NCBI GenBank assembly: GCA_026415715.1
Contig: JAOAGO010000016.1
Location: 1 to 58,258, forward strand
DNA: 58,258 bases
Direction: 5' to 3'
Source: Chitinophagaceae bacterium
GTDB taxonomy: Bacteria > Bacteroidota > Bacteroidia > Chitinophagales > Chitinophagaceae
How positions within the stretch are numbered: the first letter of the stretch is position 1; each line of letters opens with the position of its first letter. The notes under the pieces are model-generated. The model was not told the origin of the DNA. It searched no databases and saw nothing but the letters and a program-made list of their open reading frames with translations. Both the position numbers and the translations under genes were made by a program. Positions 7,497 to 14,994 of this stretch are shown here, piece by piece.

Positions 7497-9866
7497 ATGT
7501 ACAAATTCATTTTATTATTACTTTCAATATATATACCCTTCAAATCGTATTTGCAGGCTCCTGCTTCAACAGACAAATTTGTGATAAACGGTTTTATAAA
7601 AGATAGCCTGACGGGCGAGACAATAATTGGTGCTTCCGTAACCCTTAACGGAAAATCTACGGGTGTTGTAAGCAACAGCTATGGATTTTACTCCTTAACG
7701 CTGGATAAAGGAAACTATCTCATTAGTTTTTCCCATGTATCCTATCTGGGAAAAACGGTAGAAGTAAAGCTTACCGAAAATTTGACGCTTAATGCCGAAC
7801 TGATACCGAGAGCCTCATTGATAGAAGAAGTAAAAATATTCAGCCGTAAGCGAGACGGAAACATAACGCAGGCACAAATGGGTAAAACCGATTTGTCCAT
7901 CCGGCAAATCAAAAATGTGCCTGCCCTGATGGGTGAAATTGATTTAATGAAAGTGCTGCAGTTGCTGCCCGGTGTCAGAAATGCGGGCGAAGGAAATGCC
8001 GGTTTTTATGTAAGAGGCGGAAGCCCTGATCAGAATCTGATAATTCTGGATGATGCCGTTGTATATAATCCGGGCCATTTGTTTGGCTTTTTCTCGGTAT
8101 TCAATTCTGATGCCATCAAAAATGTATCGTTAATCAAAGGCGGCATGCCGGCCCAATACGGAGGACGCATCTCATCCGTAGTAGATATAGCCATGAAAGA
8201 AGGAAATATGAATCAGTTTCAGGTAGACGGAGGTGTGGGGTTGGTGGCATCCCGCCTTTCCGTTCAGGGACCCTTGAAACGCAACATTTCTTCTTTTATC
8301 GTATCGGCCCGTCGTACATATATTGATGCCATCGTAAAACCATTTATCAATAAAAACAGCAGCTTTTACGGCTCTGGATACTTCTTCTACGACCTGAATG
8401 CTAAAGTCAATTATCGTTTTTCCGAAAAAGACCGCCTTTTCCTGAGCGGATATTTCGGACGGGATGTATTTGATTTCGTAAGCCGGCGCAGGTCTTTTCG
8501 CACAAACATTCCCTGGGGAAATTCCACCGCTACGATGCGATGGAATCATGTTTTTAACCGAAGATTATTTGCCAATACAACATTGGTTTATAATGACTAT
8601 AATTTCCGGTTTTCTGCCCTACAGGAAAATATTGAAGTAGGTCTGCAATCGGGCATCCGTGATGTATCTGTAAAAACGGATTTTGATTATTTCCCTATGC
8701 CTCAGCACCGTATCAGATTCGGGGGTATGTTTACATCTCATAAGTTTATACCCAACATTGCTACCGGGCGGCAGGATTCGGTAATCTTCAACCCTAACAA
8801 TGAAAAAACAAAATATGCCCTGGAATCGGCTTTGTATGTTCAGGATGACTGGGAGCCTTCCGAAAGATGGAAAATCAATTACGGTGTTCGTTACTCCCGT
8901 TTTACCCAAACCGGGCCTTATACCACATATGTGCGTGACATACACGGAAACAAACTAGACAGTACCGTATTTCCCAGGCTAAAACCTGTGAAAAACTATC
9001 AGGCTTTTGAGCCAAGGCTCACTATACGTTACAAAATAAACAACGAATCCTCACTGAAAGCTGCCATAACCAGAAATTTTCAATACATTCATCTGGTCAG
9101 TAATTCCGGAAATACTTTGCCTACCGATTTATGGGTGCCCAGTACCTATATTGTTCGCCCGCAGATCAGCTGGCAATACGCTGCCGGGTATTTCAGAAAT
9201 TTCAACAACAATACCTGGGAAACTTCGCTGGAGCTGTACTATAAGGAAATGCAAAATCAGATTGATTACAAAGAGGGATATACCCCCTCTCTCAAAGACC
9301 CCGAAGAAGAGTTTGTATTTGGTAAGGGCTGGAGTTACGGCGCCGAATTATTTGTGAATAAACTCAAAGGAAAAATGACCGGTTGGCTGGGTTATACGCT
9401 CTCCTGGACGTGGCGACGATTTCCTCAGTTAAATGAAGGAGAAAAATTTCCCGCCCGTTATGACAGAAGGCATGATCTTTCGCTGGTAGTCAATTATGAC
9501 TTCAATCCGAAATGGAAATTCGGTTCTGTATTCGTGTATGGCACCGGAAATGCCATAACACTACCTGAACGCTTTTACTTTATCAGCGGTACATTGATTC
9601 AGGAATTCAGCCGAATCAATCAATACCGGATGAAGGCTTATCACCGTCTCGACCTGTCGGCTACTTACACGCCCCAACACAAACCCGGAAAAAAAATCAA
9701 AAGTTACTGGGTCTTTAGTATTTACAATGTTTATAGCCGACTAAATCCCTATTTCATTTATTTTGATCAGACAGGCAGTTTAAATTCAGGCGACCTGAAA
9801 GTGGAGGCCCGGCAGGTGTCCTTATTCCCTGTTATTCCTTCCGTTTCCTGGAATTTCAACTTTTGA
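7497..9866 (+). CDS. TonB-dependent outer membrane receptor with carboxypeptidase-regulatory-like domain
   Basis: The 789-residue product has a signal peptide (MYKFILLLLSIYIPFKSYLQ). A CarboxypepD_reg-like beta-sandwich follows at about 27-110 (INGFIKDSLTGETIIGASV). Next comes a TonB plug (about 125-235, with GFYVRGGSPDQNLIILDD) and a long 22-strand-type barrel ending in the aromatic NFNF terminus. It should import a TonB-dependent substrate across the outer membrane. No SusD partner is adjacent, so it is not a canonical SusCD pair, and the ligand is unknown. An ATG at 7413 in frame would add 28 residues before the signal peptide. I reject it because a -7 box overlaps it. The last 45 bp overlap the 3' end of the convergent gene. 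Confidence 0.9.
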   Translation: MYKFILLLLSIYIPFKSYLQAPASTDKFVINGFIKDSLTGETIIGASVTLNGKSTGVVSNSYGFYSLTLDKGNYLISFSHVSYLGKTVEVKLTENLTLNAELIPRASLIEEVKIFSRKRDGNITQAQMGKTDLSIRQIKNVPALMGEIDLMKVLQLLPGVRNAGEGNAGFYVRGGSPDQNLIILDDAVVYNPGHLFGFFSVFNSDAIKNVSLIKGGMPAQYGGRISSVVDIAMKEGNMNQFQVDGGVGLVASRLSVQGPLKRNISSFIVSARRTYIDAIVKPFINKNSSFYGSGYFFYDLNAKVNYRFSEKDRLFLSGYFGRDVFDFVSRRRSFRTNIPWGNSTATMRWNHVFNRRLFANTTLVYNDYNFRFSALQENIEVGLQSGIRDVSVKTDFDYFPMPQHRIRFGGMFTSHKFIPNIATGRQDSVIFNPNNEKTKYALESALYVQDDWEPSERWKINYGVRYSRFTQTGPYTTYVRDIHGNKLDSTVFPRLKPVKNYQAFEPRLTIRYKINNESSLKAAITRNFQYIHLVSNSGNTLPTDLWVPSTYIVRPQISWQYAAGYFRNFNNNTWETSLELYYKEMQNQIDYKEGYTPSLKDPEEEFVFGKGWSYGAELFVNKLKGKMTGWLGYTLSWTWRRFPQLNEGEKFPARYDRRHDLSLVVNYDFNPKWKFGSVFVYGTGNAITLPERFYFISGTLIQEFSRINQYRMKAYHRLDLSATYTPQHKPGKKIKSYWVFSIYNVYSRLNPYFIYFDQTGSLNSGDLKVEARQVSLFPVIPSVSWNFNF

Positions 9867-10721
9867 GTCTTTCGGGCCTGAAAGCGAGTTATCATAACGA
9901 AACCTCACCATGGAATTCTTTTGTTCGTCTGACGATAAATGCATTGAATATTTTTTTCCCGCTGCCATAACCGTCATCAGTGCCGTGTTGGGCGGAATAG
10001 CTCCCATATTCTCACCTACCATAATCACTTCCAGCACCGGGTTTTCATGATTTATATAAAGCGTTAAAGACAACGGTTTTTCGGTTAGCCGGGTTTTATG
10101 AATGGCTGATTTTCCGTTTACATACACCGAAATGGTATCGCCGTCTACTTGTCCGTTGTCGTAAAAGTGTATCTGAATGACGCCGGAATCGGTTTTGATT
10201 TCCTGAATGAGTTCTGAAGTTCGGTTAGCAAGAGAAGACGGCAGTTGCCACTCCGGAGTAAAAGAAGGGTTTTGCTGTCTGATGAGGATTAACTGGCCGG
10301 GATCGCAACTTGTTTTATTATCTATGGCTTTGCCGGTCCATATACCGGTTAATTTTTCTTCTTTAGGGTTATTCTCAGATAAGGAAATATAGGTAAGCGT
10401 ATATTTTTTTATGCAGGGCACGCATATTTGTCTCATTTTATATGTAATCATTCCGGTTTCGTAGATATTCAATGTTTTCTGATCGGGATGATAAACTCCT
10501 TCAAAATGTTCTTTCATATAATTCAGCGAATCATAAAAGTGATAGGAAACGCCGCGGATACGGGTGCCGGCCATCTGAATCTGCAATTCAATATAATATT
10601 CCGGAAAACATCCCGTGGAGGCCATTGACAACTTTCCTTTCCAGATACCCGTAAGATTCTGCGAATAGCCAAAATCTGAAAACAGCACAAAAAAAATTGA
10701 GGAGAGTAAAAAATTTTTCAT
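9822..10721 (-). CDS. Secreted DNGxxDGD/IPPNT family protein, paralogue 1
   Basis: This 299-residue protein has a signal peptide (ending GYSQ) and a lipocalin-like beta-rich region opening with LTGIWKG. A second GIWTG segment lies near residue 127. The C-terminal domain is about 100 residues long, with YDNGQVDGDTISVYVNGK, GENMGAIPPNTALM and KNSMVRFRY. It is paralogous to the next gene upstream (10758-11918) and to 41284-42237. Function is unknown. The DNGxxDGD loop could bind calcium, but that is a guess. The start is ATG 10721, preceded in frame by a GTG. Its last residues extend beyond where paralogue 2 stops (VRFRY plus a few) and run antisense over the TonB receptor's 3' end. It lies 36 bp downstream of paralogue 2, so the two probably form an operon. 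Confidence 0.8.
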   Translation of the reverse strand: MKNFLLSSIFFVLFSDFGYSQNLTGIWKGKLSMASTGCFPEYYIELQIQMAGTRIRGVSYHFYDSLNYMKEHFEGVYHPDQKTLNIYETGMITYKMRQICVPCIKKYTLTYISLSENNPKEEKLTGIWTGKAIDNKTSCDPGQLILIRQQNPSFTPEWQLPSSLANRTSELIQEIKTDSGVIQIHFYDNGQVDGDTISVYVNGKSAIHKTRLTEKPLSLTLYINHENPVLEVIMVGENMGAIPPNTALMTVMAAGKKYSMHLSSDEQKNSMVRFRYDNSLSGPKDSKVEIPGNGRNNRE

Positions 10722-10757
10722 CACATCGGAAAATTACCGCAAAAGAATGACTCTTAT

Positions 10758-11918
10758 TCAATTTTTTTTCCTGTACCTGAAGCGCACGACGGCATTTTTT
10801 TGTTCCGTGGAAGTTATGCGCACTTCGTAACGTTGATCTCCGGCTTCTACAACCATTAGTGAAGTGTTGGGGGGTATGGAGCCAAGATTTTCAGCTACCA
10901 TAGTCAGTTCATGCACTTTTTCCTCTTCCATTTTGATTTTAACCGTCAGCGGAGAAGCCGTAAGTCGTTTGGAGGCCAGTACCAGTTTGTTATCCAGATA
11001 TACAGAGATGGTGTCTCCGTCAATTTCGCCGTTGTCGTATAACTTCACGGTTATTTCATCCACATCAACTTCGAAGGTTTTTACTAACTCATTTTCTCTT
11101 GTTTTTAAGACGGAGGGAACCGGAACGTTTTCTTTAGGTTTAGGTTTTTCCGAAGGCTTCAGCAAATCGATTTTCGGCATGTCGGATGTTTTTTGCGGTG
11201 TAGTATTGGGTTTCTGAAGCGGCCTGGGCTCTTCTTTAGGTTCTGTTTTATTCTCCTTTTGTGACGGAGGGGGCGGCGCAGGATTTGTATTTGTTTTATT
11301 TTCTGTTTTTATTGTATTGTTTTTTTCAGGATTAGCCGGCGTATCGTTTTTCTCTCTTTTAACGGGAGGAGCTTCATTATAAATAATTTTTTTAGGTTGT
11401 AATTTATTTTTCAGGAATGGTTCCACATAAAAATCGGAAGTGGTTACTCTCCGCAAATGCACTTTTCCTCCCCCGCAGTCGCCCCAGTAGCCGGACTTCT
11501 GGTTGTCTTTCCGTTCAAACATGCCCAGATAGCTCCCTTCCAGAAATTCTTCTTTTCCGGAACGGGAGTATTGAAGATTATAATTCATTATACAGGTAGC
11601 CCCACCCAGCAAACTTTTTACTTCTACGGTTTTTACTTCACGTATGCGAAATGTTGAGGAAGAGCCTATAAAATTTCCCGTCATGGTAGCTTTTCCGTAA
11701 AAACGAACGTCGAGATATGAATAAGAAACTCCGGTTATGGAAGATTTGCCGTTATGCAAAATCTGAAATTCCAGCTTATAATAATCTCCTGATTCCGTTA
11801 TAAAATAACCTTTCCAGATACCGGTCAGATCCTGGCTGTTTGTCCGGCTCAGGCCAAAAAGCTGGATTATAAAAATAAAACAGAGTAAACGTAAATAGTA
11901 CCGGTACATAATTTTCAT
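10758..11918 (-). CDS. Secreted DNGxxDGD/IPPNT family protein, paralogue 2
   Basis: The product is 386 residues, the longest of three paralogues. It has a signal peptide (ending RTNSQ) and an N-terminal domain opening LTGIWKGYF with a cysteine-containing beta-rich body. A Pro/Lys/Asn/Thr-rich linker of about 100 residues follows (PPPSQKENKTEPKEEPRPL). The C-terminal domain carries YDNGEIDGDTISVYLDNK, AENLGSIPPNTSLMVV and KNAVVRFRYRKKN. Its modular build suggests an exported binding protein with a flexible spacer. The start could be ATG 11918 or ATG 11909. A -7 box touches the first ATG, which favours 11909 or a leaderless message. First gene of the pair with 9822-10721. Function unknown. Confidence 0.82.
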   Translation of the reverse strand: MKIMYRYYLRLLCFIFIIQLFGLSRTNSQDLTGIWKGYFITESGDYYKLEFQILHNGKSSITGVSYSYLDVRFYGKATMTGNFIGSSSTFRIREVKTVEVKSLLGGATCIMNYNLQYSRSGKEEFLEGSYLGMFERKDNQKSGYWGDCGGGKVHLRRVTTSDFYVEPFLKNKLQPKKIIYNEAPPVKREKNDTPANPEKNNTIKTENKTNTNPAPPPPSQKENKTEPKEEPRPLQKPNTTPQKTSDMPKIDLLKPSEKPKPKENVPVPSVLKTRENELVKTFEVDVDEITVKLYDNGEIDGDTISVYLDNKLVLASKRLTASPLTVKIKMEEEKVHELTMVAENLGSIPPNTSLMVVEAGDQRYEVRITSTEQKNAVVRFRYRKKN

Positions 11919-11926
11919 CAAAGCTA
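11919..11926 (-). promoter_or_regulatory. -7 box (TAGCTTTG) abutting the paralogue 2 start
   Basis: TAGCTTTG on the minus strand matches TAnnTTTG and directly abuts ATG 11918. Transcription would start near 11912, implying a leaderless message or use of the ATG at 11909. It may also be a chance match. Confidence 0.4.
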
Positions 11927-12061
11927 AACAGAAGAAGGCGATTATGGCCAGGAATTTTTTGAATGGATTGTTAATTTTCAGTATTTATTTAACTTTCAAC
12001 TAAATCTTTACTGGAAAGCGAAAGCATGAAACTGAAACCTCCTCTTTTAATTGATTTGGAT

Positions 12062-12069
12062 TACTTTTG
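12062..12069 (+). promoter_or_regulatory. -7 box (TACTTTTG) of thrS-infC
   Basis: TACTTTTG matches TAnnTTTG and lies 27 nt before the thrS ATG at 12097. It covers the TTG at 12067 that would otherwise extend the reading frame, so that start can be excluded. Confidence 0.6.
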
Positions 12070-12096
12070 CGATTCAAAACCGATAGGGAAAATTGC

Positions 12097-14037
12097 ATGA
12101 TTTCTATTACATTTCCTGATGGCGCCGTACGAAATTATGAAAAAGGTATTACTCCTCTTGCCATTGCAGAAAGCCTGTCACGGTCATTAGCCGAAAAGGT
12201 ACTTGCAGCGGAAATAAACGGTAAGGTTTGCGATGCCACACAACCTATTCGTTCTGATGCATCGTTGCGTTTGCTGACATGGAATGATAAAGAAGGGCAA
12301 ATGACCTTCTGGCATTCAACGGCTCACCTCATGGCCGAAGCCATTGAAAAAAAATTTCCGGGCGCAAAATTCTGGGTCGGTCCTCCTATCGAAAATCCGA
12401 AAGGATTTTATTATGATGTTGACTTAGGCGACCGAAAAATCAGCGAAGAAGATCTGGCCGAACTGGAAAACATCATGAAAGAATTGTCAAAGCAAAAAAA
12501 TCCCTATATCCGCAAGGAAATGTCAAAAAAAGAAGCCGTTGCCTACTATACCGAAAAGGGCGATGAATATAAACTGGACTTACTGCAACATCTCAACGAC
12601 GGAGAAATCACGTTTTACACACAAGGTAATTTTACGGATTTATGCCGCGGGCCGCATATTCCGCATACCGGATTAATCAAAGCTATAAAACTAACCAATA
12701 TTGCCGGAGCTTACTGGAAAGGCGATGAAAAAAACAAGCAACTGACCCGGATTTACGGAGTGAGTTTTCCTTCGCAGAAAGAACTGGATGAACATCTTCA
12801 GATGCTGGAGGAAGCCAAAAAAAGAGATCACCGGAAATTAGGCAAAGAACTGGGCATTTATACGATGGATGAAGACGTAGGCCCGGGTTTAATAATGTGG
12901 CTGCCCAACGGCTCAGTCATCATTGAAGAGCTGGAAAAACTAGCCAAAGAAACCGAACAGAAAGCCGGTTATAAACGTGTGGTTACCCCGCATCTTGCCA
13001 AAGAAAGTATGTACCTCACCAGCGGTCATCTGCCTTACTACGCCGACAGTATGTTTCCACCCATGGAAATTGACGGCGAGAAATATTACCTGAAGGCCAT
13101 GAATTGTCCGCATCATCATAAAATTTTTGCTTCGTCGCCGAGAAGTTACCGTGATTTACCGCTTCGCCTGGCAGAATACGGAACCGTTTACCGCTATGAG
13201 CAAAGCGGAGAATTGTTTGGGCTGATGAGGGTTCGCTGCATGCACATGAACGACGCCCACATTTACTGCACACGGGAACAGTTTAATGAAGAATTCAGGG
13301 CCGTAAACGAAATGTACCTGAAATATTTTAAAATTTTCGGTATTGAAAAATACGTAATGCGTCTTTCGCTTCACGCTCCCGAAAAACTGGGCATTAAGTA
13401 CGTAAATGAACCTGAGTTATGGATTGAAACCGAAAACATGGTTCGTCAGGTATTAAAAGAGTCGGGAATTCCTTATGTAGAAGTACCCGATGAAGCCGCT
13501 TTTTACGGCCCCAAAATTGATGTACAGATTTTCAGCGTAATCGGTCGTGAATTCACATTAGCTACCAATCAGGTAGACTTTTCACAGGGAAGACGATTTG
13601 GCTTGCATTACACCACCGCCGATAATACCACCGATACGCCAATTATCATTCACCGTGCGCCCCTGGGCACGCATGAACGATTTATCGGATTTTTGCTGGA
13701 ACATTATGCCGGAAAATTTCCGTTATGGCTTTCGCCTGTACAGGTGAAAATATTGCCCATCAGCGATAAATTTCTGCCCTATGCCAAAGAAATTCATGAA
13801 AAATTGTTACTGGTTGGCATTCGTTCCGAAACAGACGAACGAAACGAAAAAATCGGAAAAAAAATCCGGGATGCGGAACTGGCTAAGGTGCCTTATATGA
13901 TTATTACGGGCGAAAAAGAAATTTCGGAAAACAAAATATCCGTAAGAAAGCGCGGAAAAGGTGACTTAGGAAGTCAATCTGTAGAAGAATTCATTAAAAT
14001 ATTGTTGAAGGAAATTGAAGAAAGAACTGCCGATTAA
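12097..14037 (+). CDS. thrS: Threonine-tRNA ligase
   Basis: This 646-residue class II synthetase charges tRNA-Thr in the cytoplasm. Visible domains are TGS (about 1-62, MISITFPDGAVRNYEKG), the editing/SAD region (about 65-230, with HSTAHLMAEAIEK and DLCRGPHIP), the catalytic core (about 260-530, with the zinc-ligand stretch AMNCPHHHKIF, RYEQSGELFGLMRVR and APLGTHERFIGFLLEH) and the anticodon-binding domain (about 545-646). The length is normal. The start at ATG 12097 begins the TGS domain. It is followed 71 bp later by infC, as in many bacteria. Confidence 0.97.
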   Translation: MISITFPDGAVRNYEKGITPLAIAESLSRSLAEKVLAAEINGKVCDATQPIRSDASLRLLTWNDKEGQMTFWHSTAHLMAEAIEKKFPGAKFWVGPPIENPKGFYYDVDLGDRKISEEDLAELENIMKELSKQKNPYIRKEMSKKEAVAYYTEKGDEYKLDLLQHLNDGEITFYTQGNFTDLCRGPHIPHTGLIKAIKLTNIAGAYWKGDEKNKQLTRIYGVSFPSQKELDEHLQMLEEAKKRDHRKLGKELGIYTMDEDVGPGLIMWLPNGSVIIEELEKLAKETEQKAGYKRVVTPHLAKESMYLTSGHLPYYADSMFPPMEIDGEKYYLKAMNCPHHHKIFASSPRSYRDLPLRLAEYGTVYRYEQSGELFGLMRVRCMHMNDAHIYCTREQFNEEFRAVNEMYLKYFKIFGIEKYVMRLSLHAPEKLGIKYVNEPELWIETENMVRQVLKESGIPYVEVPDEAAFYGPKIDVQIFSVIGREFTLATNQVDFSQGRRFGLHYTTADNTTDTPIIIHRAPLGTHERFIGFLLEHYAGKFPLWLSPVQVKILPISDKFLPYAKEIHEKLLLVGIRSETDERNEKIGKKIRDAELAKVPYMIITGEKEISENKISVRKRGKGDLGSQSVEEFIKILLKEIEERTAD

Positions 14038-14108
14038 TTTTAATTTTCCTATTTTTATACCAAAATTTACCCGATATTTTAAAATTGATTGTTCACTAAA
14101 AATTTTGA

Positions 14109-14732
14109 ATGACAAACATGAATAAACCTTCCGGCGAGGGATTTCAGAAAGCCGGAAATCAACCTAACCGATTGCCTTCAGGCGGTTTCAGAAACAAATT
14201 CATCCCCAGAAAAGAAACAGAACACCGAATTAATGAGTCCATCCGCGCCCCTCAGGTGCGCCTGGTGGGTGACAATGTACAAATGGGTATTTATGACTTG
14301 CAAACCGCTTTAAAAATGGCGGAGGAGCAAGGACTTGATCTGGTGGAAATATCACCTAATGCCGACCCGCCCGTCTGTAAAATCATTGATTACAATAAAT
14401 TCCTTTACGACAAAAAAAAGAAAGAAAAAGAAATTAAGGCTAAAAATAAAGTTTCGGAAGTAAAGGAAATCCGATTTACCCCGAATACAGATGATCACGA
14501 TTTTGATTTTAAATCCAAACATGCCGAAAACTTTTTAAAAGAAGGAAATAAAGTAAAAGCCTACGTACAATTTAAAGGTCGTGCCATTCATTTTCAGGAC
14601 CGGGGAGAATTGTTGTTGCTTAAACTGGCCGAACGGCTTTCGGATGTGGGCGTACTGGAGCATATGCCTAAAATGGAAGGACGCAGGATGCTCGCTATCA
14701 TAGCGCCAAAGAGCAAGAAAAAAGGAGGTTAA
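14109..14732 (+). CDS. infC: Translation initiation factor IF-3
   Basis: The 207-residue factor binds the 30S subunit and checks initiator tRNA and start codon. A basic, poorly conserved N-terminal extension of about 35 residues precedes the core (INESIRAPQVRLVGDNVQMG). The N-domain, a lysine-rich linker helix (KKKKEKEIKAKNK) and the C-domain (EIRFTPNTDDHDF, GRAIHFQDRGELLL) are complete. The start is an ordinary ATG (14109, or ATG 14118), not the AUU start used for autoregulation in enterobacteria. The usual next genes rpmI-rplT are displaced by 2.9 kb. Confidence 0.95.
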   Translation: MTNMNKPSGEGFQKAGNQPNRLPSGGFRNKFIPRKETEHRINESIRAPQVRLVGDNVQMGIYDLQTALKMAEEQGLDLVEISPNADPPVCKIIDYNKFLYDKKKKEKEIKAKNKVSEVKEIRFTPNTDDHDFDFKSKHAENFLKEGNKVKAYVQFKGRAIHFQDRGELLLLKLAERLSDVGVLEHMPKMEGRRMLAIIAPKSKKKGG

Positions 14733-14767
14733 ATCATAACAAGGCTTTCAATGAGGGAGTAATCCAA

Positions 14768-14932
14768 TCAGCCAATTTGCAGGAAGCTGTTATAGAATGA
14801 AAATTTTTTCAGCAATTTTTTTGAATTGTGAATTACTTCTCCTTCTTTTAAGTCTTTTTCGGTTTCCTGATAAACTAAGAGATGTCTTAATTCACCTGAT
14901 TTAATTGTTGATGATGGAATGATTCGAACCTG
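14768..14932 (-). other. Unassigned open frame fragment between infC and the metalloprotease gene
   Basis: The minus strand carries a 54-codon open stretch bounded by stops (TGA at both ends), without an ATG. Its peptide has a protein-like composition (SSTIKSGELRHLLVYQETEK followed by DLKEGEVIHNSKKL). I recognise no family. It may be debris of a gene, which would fit an insertion at this locus, or simply a chance open frame. The whole 262-bp gap otherwise shows no feature. Confidence 0.25.
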
Positions 14933-14994
14933 TCAATTAATTTTTTGTTCTTTAAGGCACAGGAGTTAAACATAATTCACGTCTTATATCAGAT

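Noticed and set aside
12067-12096. TTG start of thrS at 12067
   Set aside because: It lies inside the -7 box; the TGS domain begins at ATG 12097.
14916-14935. GGTTCGAATC on the minus strand, resembling a tRNA T-loop
   Set aside because: The flanking bases cannot form a T-stem and no acceptor or anticodon arm is present, so there is no tRNA gene.
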